Below are positions 7,015 to 14,953 of a stretch of DNA of 31,315 nucleotides, piece by piece. The notes beneath the pieces were generated by a model. The model was not told where the DNA came from, did no database searches, and saw only the letters and a list, made by a program, of their open reading frames with translations. The position numbers were made by a program, and so were the translations under genes. Numbering within the stretch: position 1 is the first letter of the stretch; the number at the start of each line of letters is the position of its first letter. Source of the DNA: JBHIET01 sp046760785 (GTDB taxonomy: Bacteria > Chloroflexota > Anaerolineae > B4-G1); the NCBI GenBank assembly GCA_046760785.1, contig JBHIET010000038.1:1-31315 (forward strand), in the 5' to 3' direction.

Positions 7015-8715
7015 ATGCCAGACGACGTGGTGAATCAACTCAAGCAGATTCCACTGTTTGCCAAACTTAGACGGAACGACCTCAGGGAGGTCGCCAAACT
7101 GGTCAAGCGTGCGCAATACCCGGTCGGGACCAAGATATGCCAGCAGGGGCGGCTCGGCAGCACGGCCTACCTTGTCGAAGACGGCAAACTGCGTGTCCTC
7201 CACGTTGATCCGCAGGGGATTGAGCGAGAGGTCGCCCAACTGGGACCTGGCTCCTTCCTCGGTGAGACTTCGCTCTTGCTGGGCGAGCCGCGCGATGCCA
7301 CCATCGAAGTGGTCCAGGACGCCACCCTGTTGTCTCTGGACAAAGATGAGCTGGACCAGTTGCTGTATGAGCGGCCCTCAATGCTCAGAGTGCTGCAAAT
7401 GAGCTCCGAAGTAGCCCGAAAACGGCACGCACGCCGCTTCAAATGGCAAGACCCAGACGAGGTCGTCATTCTCAGCATGCGCAAACACAACATGATATTG
7501 ATGCGTCACCTTGCTTTTCCAACCTTCGTACTCCTGGTGGATCTCTTCGGCTGCGGCTACTGGTGGTCCACGCTATCCGGGGGAAAACTTGCCCTGATCA
7601 CAGGGACGCTTCTGGGTCTGGTCCCACTACTTTTCATCCTATACTTGGTCTTGGATCACCAGAACGACAACTACATTGTTACGAGCAAGCGCGTAGTGCA
7701 CGAGGAGCGCGTCCTCATTTTTCGGGAATCCCGCGTCGAGGCACCTCTAAGCGCTGTGCAGGACATTCAAGAATCACAGGAGGGCATGCTGGCCCAGATG
7801 TACAACTTCGGCAATCTGATCATCGAGACGGCTGGAGAACGCGGGCACGTGGTATTCCGGGAAATTCCGCACCCGGAAGAGACGCGAAAAATGATTTTTG
7901 AGCAAATCCAGCGCGTGCAGGCCGGGGCCAAGGCCGAAGAACTGGCCGCCATCCGCGACACGATGCGCAGACACTTTGGCATCCAGCCCGTCGAGGAGCA
8001 AGCCGCAGCGCCAGTTCCCCCCCAAAAAAAGAAGTGCCGTCTCAAACTGACGATGCCCCTATGGCTCCTCGCGCCCTTGCGCCTCATTACCTACTTCCTG
8101 CCCCCGCTGCGCCACGAGCAAGGGGATACCATCACCTGGCGCAAGCACTGGATCGCCCTGATCAAGCACATCACGCTTCCCACACTGCTCATCGCCGGGG
8201 TCACCTTTTTCGCCGTTTTCCTGATCCACCGCGACTCTGCCGACTGGGCCCCGATACTGATCGGCTACGGTACAGCAATCGTCTTCCTGTTCCCCTGGTG
8301 GCTGTGGAGATTCGACGACTGGCAGAACGACATCTATCAGGTGACGACCACGCGCATCATTGACGTCGAGCGACTGCCCTTCTACCTGCGCGAGGATCGC
8401 CGTGAGGCCAGCCTGGGTATGATCCAGAACATCAGCCTGGAGATTCCCGGCTTTCTGGGCAGGTTCCTAAACTATGGCTCGGTGACGATCGAGACGGCCG
8501 GGGCTGGCGCTTTCACCTTTGACCTCGTCAGAGACCCCCGGGGCGTACAGGCTGAGATCTTCCGCCGCGTGGAGGCATTCCAGCAACGCCAACGCCAGCA
8601 GGAGGCCGAGCGTCGCCGGACCGAGCTGCTCGATTGGTTCACCGTGTACGACCAGATTCGCCCCTCGACGTCCCCTACGACCCAGCCACCATCTTCATAT
8701 CAACAGGAGTCCTGA
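7015..8715 (+). CDS. Cyclic-nucleotide-binding membrane protein with two bacterial PH (bPH2) domains
   Basis: This protein of 566 residues has a clear modular layout. A cyclic-nucleotide-binding domain occupies about residues 10-130, with a phosphate-binding cassette (GETSLLLGEPRDATIEV) that keeps the Glu and Arg needed for cNMP contact. Two membrane segments follow (LAFPTFVLLVDLFG and LITGTLLGLVPLLFILYLVL), then a bPH2 domain beginning DNYIVTSKRVVHEE. The TM-TM-PH unit is then repeated (HITLPTLLIAGVTFFAVFLIH, WAPILIGYGTAIVFLFPWW, then NDIYQVTTTRIIDVERLPFY). The halves still align: YNFGNLIIETAG against LNYGSVTIETAG. It is presumably a membrane signalling or envelope-homeostasis protein that senses cAMP, cGMP or c-di-nucleotides; the function is not established. 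The start is set by AGGAGAG upstream of 7015. The def gene follows after 4 nt, so the two are co-transcribed. Confidence 0.82.
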   Translation: MPDDVVNQLKQIPLFAKLRRNDLREVAKLVKRAQYPVGTKICQQGRLGSTAYLVEDGKLRVLHVDPQGIEREVAQLGPGSFLGETSLLLGEPRDATIEVVQDATLLSLDKDELDQLLYERPSMLRVLQMSSEVARKRHARRFKWQDPDEVVILSMRKHNMILMRHLAFPTFVLLVDLFGCGYWWSTLSGGKLALITGTLLGLVPLLFILYLVLDHQNDNYIVTSKRVVHEERVLIFRESRVEAPLSAVQDIQESQEGMLAQMYNFGNLIIETAGERGHVVFREIPHPEETRKMIFEQIQRVQAGAKAEELAAIRDTMRRHFGIQPVEEQAAAPVPPQKKKCRLKLTMPLWLLAPLRLITYFLPPLRHEQGDTITWRKHWIALIKHITLPTLLIAGVTFFAVFLIHRDSADWAPILIGYGTAIVFLFPWWLWRFDDWQNDIYQVTTTRIIDVERLPFYLREDRREASLGMIQNISLEIPGFLGRFLNYGSVTIETAGAGAFTFDLVRDPRGVQAEIFRRVEAFQQRQRQQEAERRRTELLDWFTVYDQIRPSTSPTTQPPSSYQQES

Positions 8716-8719
8716 AGCT

Positions 8720-9292
8720 ATGCCCGTGCATCCGATTGTGCTTTCCGATAACCCGCTGTTACGCCAGAAATCACGCCGCGTGCGGCACATAAGCCCGGCC
8801 TTGCAGCCCCTCATTGACGACATGATTGAGACAATGCGTACAGCCAACGGCATCGGCCTGGCCGCTGTTCAGATCGGCGTGCCTGAGCGCGTCATCGTAG
8901 TCGAGGTGCCCGAGGACAACGAAAGCGAGGAGAACCCGAAGCCCAGAAAGCTTCACGTGGTCGTCAACCCCAAACTGGCGCGCCTGTCCCGCCAGATGGA
9001 GGAGGGGATCGAGGGTTGTCTCTCCATCCCCGGCTGGGTCGGGGAGGTTCCGCGCCATTATGCCGTCACCGTCAAGGGGCTGGACCTCCGGGGGCGGGCC
9101 GTGCGCATCAAGGCGGAAGGGCTTCTGGCCCGCGTCTTTCAGCACGAGATTGACCACTGCAACGGTACTCTTTTCATTGACTACATCGAAGACCCGGAGA
9201 AGATCTGGCCGGTGACCGAGGGGGAGGAGGAGGCAGCGGAGGCAGCTCAGGAGGTGGCCGGCGGGGCGGCGGCATCTGGGCTACTGGAGTGA
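8720..9292 (+). CDS. def: Peptide deformylase
   Basis: This 190-residue metalloenzyme removes the N-formyl group from nascent proteins in the cytosol. All three family motifs are present: GIGLAAVQ at residues 44-51, EGCLSIP at 98-104 and HEIDH at 142-146, which together supply the metal-binding Cys and two His and the catalytic Glu. The ATG at 8720 lies 4 nt after the preceding stop; the longer open frame overlaps that gene and lacks similarity. The C-terminus has an Ala/Glu-rich tail of about 25 residues beyond the conserved fold. Trigger factor, which also acts on nascent chains, is nearby, but there is no direct operon link. Confidence 0.96.
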   Translation: MPVHPIVLSDNPLLRQKSRRVRHISPALQPLIDDMIETMRTANGIGLAAVQIGVPERVIVVEVPEDNESEENPKPRKLHVVVNPKLARLSRQMEEGIEGCLSIPGWVGEVPRHYAVTVKGLDLRGRAVRIKAEGLLARVFQHEIDHCNGTLFIDYIEDPEKIWPVTEGEEEAAEAAQEVAGGAAASGLLE

Positions 9293-9313
9293 AACGAGAG
9301 CCAGCGATAGATC

Positions 9314-10960
9314 CTATCTTCCCGCCGCCCAGCCCAGGCTCTCCAGGCCGATCTCCAGAGCCGGACGCCAGAGGGAAGGAGAGCGCAGGAGCATCCGCAG
9401 GTAGGTCAGCGCCGGGCCGGGCCGCAGTGCCCATTCCCGAAAGGCCCGCTGCGCCCACCGCTCCAGCTCCTCTGCCCGCAGATGGGGGTAATCGAGCACC
9501 GTCGAGCAGTCCATATCCACCTGCTCCCAACGGGTGCCGGGGCGGAACCACCCCTGCTCCACCACCTCGAAGAAGAAAGGCGAACCCGGGTACGGCGCGG
9601 CGATGTGGAACAGCACCAAATCCAGCGGGAGCCGTTTGGAGAAGCGGATGGTCTCCTGGATAGTCTCCTCTGTCTCCCCAGGCAGGCCAATGATGAAGTA
9701 GCCCCAGTTTCGGATGCCCGCCTCCCGTGACCAGCGCAGCGCTCGCTCCACTTGCTCCAGTTCGATCCCCTTCCGGGCACGGTGCAGAACCTCCTCGCTG
9801 CCCGATTCAATCCCCCAGGAGATCCAACGGCAACCGGCCCGCCCCATCAAGCGCAGCATCTCTGCGTCCACGAAGTCCACCCGGCTGTTGCAGGTCCACG
9901 GCAGCCGCAGCCCCCGCTCCAGGATCAATTCGCACAGTCCCACCACCTGCTCACGGCTCACGGTGAAAATATCGGCGTACATGTGGATGGAACGGACTCC
10001 CAAGCCTGCCAGGAACTCCATTTCCGCCACAATGCTCTCCGGCGAGTGGAAGCGCACGGAGTTGCCATAAGAAACGTGCTTGATGCAGAAGCGGCAACCA
10101 CCAGGACACCCCCGGCTGGTGACGACGAAGGCATAGGGATTGCGCACCAGAGGCGCTCGATATGCCTGCAGGGGCAGCAGATCGTGGCGGGGCATGGGCA
10201 GGTCGTCCAGATGGCGGACAAAGGGACGATCCGCGTTTACGACGGTTTCGTTCCCGTCGCGCCATACCAATCCTCTGATACGTTCCAGGTTACGAGTTTC
10301 AGGTTCCAGATTCAGCCAGGCCGGCTGCCAATCGGGGTCAGCGTCGGTGAAGAGCTTACGCAGCCGCTCCCCGAATTCCGGTTCCGCCCCCGGCCACCAC
10401 TCCTCCAACTTGGGCGTTAAGGTCTGGGATTTGGGATTTGCCCATTCCAACGTATCAACTAGCTCTCGCAAAGTCAGTTCTGGCTCGCCGCGCAGGACGA
10501 AGTCCAGGCTGGGGAAGGCGCGCATCGTCTCGCGGGGGATGGGGGTGACGTGGGTGCCGAAGGCAATGGTCGTCGCTCCCAGGCTGCGGGCCAGGAAGGC
10601 ACCATACATGTCGTTGCGGAGAGTCGGAGCGGTAACGTGGGTCACGTAGTAGCGGGGACGTCTCTCCTGCAGCAATTGCTCCAACGCGGCCCAATCCATA
10701 CGCAGGGGGATTGCATCCACCACCTCCACGCGGTAATCGGGGAAGAGTGCGGCCATCTGGGCCAAGCTGACCTGGTGCCAGATCATCCCCTCCCTGGAGC
10801 GCCGCCCTACCCGATGCTGGCTGCGGATCCAGATGCCGCCGTCGGGGGCTGGTGGATTGACGAAGAGGATGTCCACAGCGTTTTCGGGTCGGGCTGGATG
10901 CCCGGCCCGTACTACTGCGTCGGCATCGGGAAAACGGGGTGGCGGGACTTTTTCCCGCAT
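9314..10960 (-). CDS. B12-binding-domain radical SAM protein
   Basis: About 548 residues. The N-terminal part begins DILFVNPPAPDGG and resembles the cobalamin-binding Rossmann domain of BchE/HpnP-like enzymes. The radical SAM core has the cluster motif SRGCPGGCRFC (Cys near residues 285, 289 and 292; a Cx3Cx2C spacing), then SIHMYADIF, WTCNSRVDF and ISWGIESGSEEVL. Such enzymes perform radical methylation or rearrangements; the substrate cannot be told from sequence. It is the last gene of the minus-strand heptose/glycan operon, so it may modify a lipid or sugar of that pathway (inference). The ATG at 10960 has GGAG 5 nt upstream; a GTG at 10987 overlapping the previous stop is an alternative. 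Two heptamer-repeat insertions (10282-10316, 10413-10440) lie in the linker between domains. Confidence 0.85.
   Translation of the reverse strand: MREKVPPPRFPDADAVVRAGHPARPENAVDILFVNPPAPDGGIWIRSQHRVGRRSREGMIWHQVSLAQMAALFPDYRVEVVDAIPLRMDWAALEQLLQERRPRYYVTHVTAPTLRNDMYGAFLARSLGATTIAFGTHVTPIPRETMRAFPSLDFVLRGEPELTLRELVDTLEWANPKSQTLTPKLEEWWPGAEPEFGERLRKLFTDADPDWQPAWLNLEPETRNLERIRGLVWRDGNETVVNADRPFVRHLDDLPMPRHDLLPLQAYRAPLVRNPYAFVVTSRGCPGGCRFCIKHVSYGNSVRFHSPESIVAEMEFLAGLGVRSIHMYADIFTVSREQVVGLCELILERGLRLPWTCNSRVDFVDAEMLRLMGRAGCRWISWGIESGSEEVLHRARKGIELEQVERALRWSREAGIRNWGYFIIGLPGETEETIQETIRFSKRLPLDLVLFHIAAPYPGSPFFFEVVEQGWFRPGTRWEQVDMDCSTVLDYPHLRAEELERWAQRAFREWALRPGPALTYLRMLLRSPSLWRPALEIGLESLGWAAGR
10282..10316. 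repeat. In-frame heptamer repeat in the radical SAM gene (copy 1)
   Basis: On the plus strand five consecutive 7-nt units are readable: GTTCCAG, GTTACGA, GTTTCAG, GTTCCAG and ATTCAGC. On the coding strand they encode NLEPETRNLER in the linker between the B12-binding and radical SAM domains. The reading frame is not disrupted. Confidence 0.65.
10413..10440. repeat. In-frame heptamer repeat in the radical SAM gene (copy 2)
   Basis: On the plus strand GGCGTTA, AGGTCTG, GGATTTG, GGATTTG are contiguous 7-nt units, the last two identical. On the coding strand this gives NPKSQTLTPK, also in the interdomain linker and about 100 bp from copy 1. Confidence 0.6.
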
Positions 10961-10974
10961 CCCCGCTCCGCGAT

Positions 10975-12270
10975 TCACTCCTCGCACGGTTGCGCCTCCA
11001 GGTCCAGAGCCACCTGAATCTCCCGCTGGCTCAGCTCATCCAGCACACGCATGATAAGCCAGAAGACGGTCAATTGCAACCCCATCACCAACAGCATAGC
11101 CGCGCCCAGTAAGTAGAGCCAGAGACGCTCAATGGGCCACCCTCCCAACGAGAGGCCGAGGCTACCGACGCCGACCACCAATCCCAAGCCCGCCGCCAGC
11201 AGCCCCATCCAGCCAAAGTGCCGATCCAGCGGTCGTTTGAAAATCGGCTTACCGAAGAGACCCTGGCGGATAGGCTGTTTGTGAAAAAGAGAAACCAGGT
11301 AATTGAAGGTCGCTCCCAGGGAAAAGAGCGTGACCCCGGAGACTGCGCAGAGGCTGGCGGTGAAGACGCCAACCACACCCCAGTGACCCAGTCGGGTGAT
11401 GCCGGAAAGCCGCATCACCGCTACGACTGCAGCGATGATCCCGGCGATGGCCGCCAACCCCAGGCCAATGCCGCCCAGGATGCGCACCGGGTTGTAGTTC
11501 AGCGCGGTCCAAATGATGGTGTACAGAAAACGGGTTCCATCGCGGACGACGCTGAGTTTCGAGCGCCCCACCCGCTCCTTGTAGGGAATAGGTACCTCCC
11601 GCCAGCATATCTCCTCGTGAAGGGCGCGGGTGCTCATGACGGGGGTGAAGTTGAGGCCGTCGGGGAGAGGGTATAAGCAGGGCAGAGCCTTCCGGCGGAT
11701 GACCCGCATACCGCTGGAGCTATCGCTGACGCGATGGTTGCCCAGCAAGCTCACCAGATTGGCAAAGATGAAGTTGCCGACGCGGCGAACCAACGGCATT
11801 TCGCTCTCGGTGCCCGACATGCGGGAGCCGATCACCAGGTCTGCACCCTCGGCCAAGGCCACCCGGCACAGGTCCGGGAAGTGATCCGGCGGATAGGTGC
11901 CGTCGGCGTCCAGGAACCCCAGCAGGTTCCCTCGCGCCTGGCTGAACCCAGTCTTCAGCGCCGCGCCATACCCCCGGTTGATCGGGTGGCGAATGAGGCG
12001 GACGTCGGGGTAGCGGGCGGCAATGTCCGCGGTCCCATCGCGGGAGCCGTCGTCTACCACGACCAGTTCCAAGCCATCCACCCCCGCCTCCGCCAGTCCA
12101 GGACGAATGGAGAGCACCCGCTCGATGATCTCGGCAATGCCCCCTTCCTCGTTGTAAGCCGGAATCACCACTGAGAGTACGTTAACCTCTCCCTGCGCCT
12201 GTTGACGGCCACGGGGCAAGCCAACTTCAACCTCTTTGTGAGCCGGAACTGCTGCTGCAAGAACACTCAT
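10975..12270 (-). CDS. GT2-family membrane glycosyltransferase (DPM/ArnC/GtrB-like)
   Basis: This 431-residue protein has an N-terminal GT-A domain with SVVIPAYNEEGGIAEII, the nucleotide-binding VVVDDGSRDGTADIA, NRGYGAALKTGF and the metal motif LDADGTYPPDHFP. The second half contains about four hydrophobic segments, including ILGGIGLGLAAIAGIIAAVVAV and LYLLGAAMLLVMGLQLTVFW. This is the layout of dolichyl/undecaprenyl-phosphate sugar transferases, which load a sugar onto a polyprenyl phosphate at the inner face of the membrane. The ATG at 12270 follows AAGGAGG at 6 nt and overlaps the upstream acyltransferase stop as ATGA, which indicates translational coupling. The donor sugar is unknown; a GDP-linked sugar would fit the operon. 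Confidence 0.88.
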   Translation of the reverse strand: MSVLAAAVPAHKEVEVGLPRGRQQAQGEVNVLSVVIPAYNEEGGIAEIIERVLSIRPGLAEAGVDGLELVVVDDGSRDGTADIAARYPDVRLIRHPINRGYGAALKTGFSQARGNLLGFLDADGTYPPDHFPDLCRVALAEGADLVIGSRMSGTESEMPLVRRVGNFIFANLVSLLGNHRVSDSSSGMRVIRRKALPCLYPLPDGLNFTPVMSTRALHEEICWREVPIPYKERVGRSKLSVVRDGTRFLYTIIWTALNYNPVRILGGIGLGLAAIAGIIAAVVAVMRLSGITRLGHWGVVGVFTASLCAVSGVTLFSLGATFNYLVSLFHKQPIRQGLFGKPIFKRPLDRHFGWMGLLAAGLGLVVGVGSLGLSLGGWPIERLWLYLLGAAMLLVMGLQLTVFWLIMRVLDELSQREIQVALDLEAQPCEE

Positions 12271-13118
12271 CTCGTCCTCCTTAAACCTGCGGCCACACCG
12301 CCGAGCCACTCCTCCTCGCCGTGCAGCACATCGAAAATCTCGTCCCGTATTCCACCTACACCCACATCTGAATCCAGCCGTCGCACCACCCGCGCCGGCA
12401 CGCCCACCGCCAGCGTGTGAGGCGGCACGTCCCGTGTGACCACGGCCCCAGCTCCCACCACCGCCCCGGCCCCCACCTGGACCCCGTCCAGCAGGATCGC
12501 CCCCGCGCCGATCCAGGCTCCGTCCTCCACGACGATCCCCCGCGCGGTGATCCCCTGCTGGATGACCGGCCGGGAGGGATCATCGAAGAGATGGTTCACC
12601 GCCAGTATCTGGACCCGGGGGGCCAGGAGAACGGTGTCGCCAATGTGCACCCCACCCTGCCCACGAATCAGGCAGAACTCGCCGACGAAGCAGTTGCGTC
12701 CGATCCAGATGCCAGCGTTGGGCAGGTCTCGGAAGTTGTGCACGTGCAAGACACTAGCGTGCATCACAAAGGTCTCATCGCCGATGAAGATGCCCTGAGG
12801 ACAGGCGTGGAGGTAGACGCCGTGATCCAGATAGACCTGGCGGCCCAGGTGAATGTTGGCCGGCTGACACAGACGAACATTGTCTTCCACAAGTGGGAAG
12901 CTCTCGCTCCGCAGGATCAGCCGGTAGGCCAGGGCTCGCAGGCCGATACCGACCAGGCCCGGAATGGAGCGCAGGAAAAAGAACAGGGTCTGCTCCAGGA
13001 TGTAATGGCCCAGGCCAGTGGACTGGCCCTCGATATAGTATCGGAGACGTCCCCGACGGGCGGCCGCCTTCGCTGCATCAGGCTGGCGCGAGACGACGCA
13101 CTCGCTGTCCCCACTCAC
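12267..13118 (-). CDS. Left-handed beta-helix (hexapeptide repeat) acyltransferase
   Basis: About 283 residues. The C-terminal two thirds show the hexapeptide-repeat pattern of LbH acyltransferases (NIHLGRQVYLDHGVYLH, IGRNCFVGEFCLI, VVEDGAWIGAGAILLDGVQ, VVGAGAVVTRDVPPHT, VGVPARVVRR). The end matches the xenobiotic/WcaF/maltose O-acetyltransferase group, which transfer an acetyl or other acyl group to a sugar hydroxyl or amino group. The N-terminal part has a hydrophobic stretch (YILEQTLFFFLRSIPGLVGIGL), so membrane association is possible. The start is taken as the GTG at 13118, which overlaps the upstream phosphatase stop as GTGA and follows GGGGGAGGCGG; the longer frame to 13160 would overlap that gene by 46 bp. 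Role: modification of the operon's glycan, by inference. Confidence 0.84.
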   Translation of the reverse strand: MSGDSECVVSRQPDAAKAAARRGRLRYYIEGQSTGLGHYILEQTLFFFLRSIPGLVGIGLRALAYRLILRSESFPLVEDNVRLCQPANIHLGRQVYLDHGVYLHACPQGIFIGDETFVMHASVLHVHNFRDLPNAGIWIGRNCFVGEFCLIRGQGGVHIGDTVLLAPRVQILAVNHLFDDPSRPVIQQGITARGIVVEDGAWIGAGAILLDGVQVGAGAVVGAGAVVTRDVPPHTLAVGVPARVVRRLDSDVGVGGIRDEIFDVLHGEEEWLGGVAAGLRRTR

Positions 13119-13717
13119 CGACCGCCTCCCCCTCCGAGGGCAACGCTCGGAACACGCCACCTCACCCTACTCTCTCGGCGCAAGATGGCACTCGCCGCCG
13201 CTCCCAGGTTCGGCATCACCGTGAAACCTCGCTCGCCGTGGAGCCAGCAGTGGATTAACTGCTGCCGTCCCCGGCCAGTGAGTACCAGGTAGCGATAACA
13301 TCCCACCGCCTGCCCAGCCTGCATATCCACCTCCGCATCCCCAATGAGGTAGGATTGAGAGAGAGCCACTCTTAACTGCTCCGCTGCCATCAACAGCAGC
13401 CCGGGCTGTGGCTTACGGCAGGTACAGTGCTCGTCGGGCCGGTGGGGGCAGTACATCACCTGGTCTATCCGCCCCCCCGCCGCCTCGATTGCCTGCACCA
13501 TACGGGCGTGGATATCCTCAACCACCTCAACAGGAACTATGTGCCGGTTGATGATCGCCTGGTTGGTGATGACGACAATGGACAGTTCCGAGTGAGCCAG
13601 CCGGGCCAGGGCAGCCAGCACACCTGGAAGAAAGACGAACTCCTTCCAACTCTTCACGTGATCAGCCCGGTTGTGGCAAATCACCCCGTCGCGGTCAATG
13701 AAGATAGCTCGATGCAT
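13115..13717 (-). CDS. gmhB: D-glycero-D-manno-heptose 1,7-bisphosphate 7-phosphatase-like HAD hydrolase
   Basis: This 200-residue cytosolic HAD phosphatase has motif I FIDRDGVI near the N-terminus, motif II VVITNQAII, the zinc-binding CPHRPDEHCTCRKPQPG typical of GmhB, and motif III/IV in LIGDAEVDMQAG. GmhB removes the C7 phosphate of heptose-1,7-bisphosphate to give heptose-1-phosphate ready for nucleotide activation. The ATG at 13717 has GGAG 6 nt upstream; a TTG at 13732 lacks support. The C-terminus carries about 20 extra residues ending in a Gly run. GmhA is next upstream and a GHMP heptose kinase a little further, so the set is coherent. The related histidinol-phosphate phosphatase activity is an unlikely alternative here. 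Confidence 0.88.
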   Translation of the reverse strand: MHRAIFIDRDGVICHNRADHVKSWKEFVFLPGVLAALARLAHSELSIVVITNQAIINRHIVPVEVVEDIHARMVQAIEAAGGRIDQVMYCPHRPDEHCTCRKPQPGLLLMAAEQLRVALSQSYLIGDAEVDMQAGQAVGCYRYLVLTGRGRQQLIHCWLHGERGFTVMPNLGAAASAILRRESRVRWRVPSVALGGGGGR

Positions 13718-13777
13718 ACACGACTCCAGCAATATCAGCGGTTCGGCAAGTCGAAAGCCAATGTATCAGGATGGCCT

Positions 13778-14452
13778 TCACTCTCCCGTGTCGCAGGCGG
13801 GGGAGGCACGACAGGCTGCCGTTCCCCCTGCCACCCCGACGGTCCCTAGCATAAGCGAAACCGGAGGCTCAATCTGTTGTTGCCGCTCCCGGAGCACCGT
13901 GGCGATCAAGTGACATAGGACGAGGTGCACGTCCTCGATTTGCTCCATGCAATCGCACGGCACCACAACCGGTACGTCCACCAGTGCGCTCAGCCGCCCG
14001 CCGGCAAAGCCAGAAAACCCGATCGTGATTCCCCCCATTCGGCGGGCCAATTGCACCGCTCGCAAGACGTTGGGGGAGTTGCCGCTGCCGCTGAAGGCAA
14101 CCACCACATCCCCCCGTTCCACCAGACCGCTCAACTGCTCGGCAAAGACATCCTCGTACGCAACATCGTTGCTCCAGGCCGTCATCAGCGGCACGTTGTC
14201 CGTAAGCGCCACTACCCGGAAGCGAGGGCGGCCCGGAGTAATGGTCCCTTTCGCCAGGTCGCACGCGAAGTGAGACGCTGTAGCTGCGCTTCCGCCGTTG
14301 CCCAGCGTGAAAACGGTGCTGCCCACGTAGTTGGCGCTCAGGAGCACGTCCACTACTCCGCTGATGCGTTGTAGTGGAAGCGCAGCAAGAACGTGGCGCA
14401 TCTCATCCAGATACCGCCGGATGCTCTCCAAGACGCCCCCTCGTGTCCCCAC
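13778..14452 (-). CDS. gmhA: Phosphoheptose isomerase-like SIS protein
   Basis: GmhA converts sedoheptulose-7-phosphate to D-glycero-D-manno-heptose-7-phosphate, the first step of heptose nucleotide synthesis. The 224-residue protein has the SIS motifs GNGGSA (residues 51-56), SHFACDLAKGT, and AFSGSGNSPNVLRA. The MEQIEDVHLVLCHL helix carries the Gln, Glu and His expected at the metal/active site. Helical N-terminal ESIRRYLDEMRHVL matches the family. The start is uncertain: GTG at 14452 lies 6 nt after the previous stop with no clear Shine-Dalgarno, and the TTG at 14434 follows a GAGGGGG. A Gly/Ala/Cys-rich tail of about 20 residues extends past the conserved domain. Neighbouring GmhB and HddA genes support the heptose role over a generic sugar isomerase. 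Confidence 0.88.
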   Translation of the reverse strand: MGTRGGVLESIRRYLDEMRHVLAALPLQRISGVVDVLLSANYVGSTVFTLGNGGSAATASHFACDLAKGTITPGRPRFRVVALTDNVPLMTAWSNDVAYEDVFAEQLSGLVERGDVVVAFSGSGNSPNVLRAVQLARRMGGITIGFSGFAGGRLSALVDVPVVVPCDCMEQIEDVHLVLCHLIATVLRERQQQIEPPVSLMLGTVGVAGGTAACRASPACDTGE

Positions 14453-14458
14453 GTAGCG

Positions 14459-14851
14459 CTACAACTGCAGTTGACACCGCCGCAGTGAGTCCGTCTCACG
14501 CATAGTACGTATCGTGTGGTAGACCGCCTTGACCCGGAACTGCCAGTCACCGGAGGCATCGACGAAGCGGTGGATCACATCTTTGACCTCCGGATCGTCT
14601 GACAGCGAATAGATCGTCATATCATCCACACAGTACCTGACGAGTATCCCCTGAGCAGCCAGTTCGGCCAATTCGGCCCGCACCGCTTCCGCGTTTCGGC
14701 CGGCATAACGAGCGATGTTCTCGGCAGTGTCGGCGGTGTGGGGATTCTCGTGGAAGAAGTGAATCAGGTCCCATTTGACGAAGGAATTGACCTTTGTACA
14801 CAGGAATGCCATCATAGCGGAGTCCATATCGTACATCAGACGACCAATCAT
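14459..14851 (-). CDS. Small winged-helix (HTH) domain protein inside the heptose operon
   Basis: The 130-residue product has no family I can name with certainty. Residues about 20-90 (TKVNSFVKWDLIHFFHENP, then TAENIARYAGRNAEAVRAELAELAAQGIL, then VRYCVDDMTIYSL) have the helix-turn-helix plus wing pattern of MarR/ArsR-like winged helix domains. The phrase 'one allele, several rounds of N-A-E-A-V' marks the likely recognition helix. No membrane segment or catalytic motif is seen. The ATG at 14851 follows GGAAGGGGGCAGGAT; two upstream ATGs are less well placed. It sits between the heptose kinase and GmhA genes with small gaps. It could be a local regulator of heptose synthesis or a protein-interaction module; the sequence cannot decide. 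Confidence 0.68.
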   Translation of the reverse strand: MIGRLMYDMDSAMMAFLCTKVNSFVKWDLIHFFHENPHTADTAENIARYAGRNAEAVRAELAELAAQGILVRYCVDDMTIYSLSDDPEVKDVIHRFVDASGDWQFRVKAVYHTIRTMRETDSLRRCQLQL

Positions 14852-14953
14852 ATCCTGCCCCCTTCCTTTCATACTCCCTGGCAAACGCAATGTTCGCCCA
14901 GTGCAGATTCCTGACCAGAGTCCGATCAATCACTGAAACAGCGTGGAACTTCA

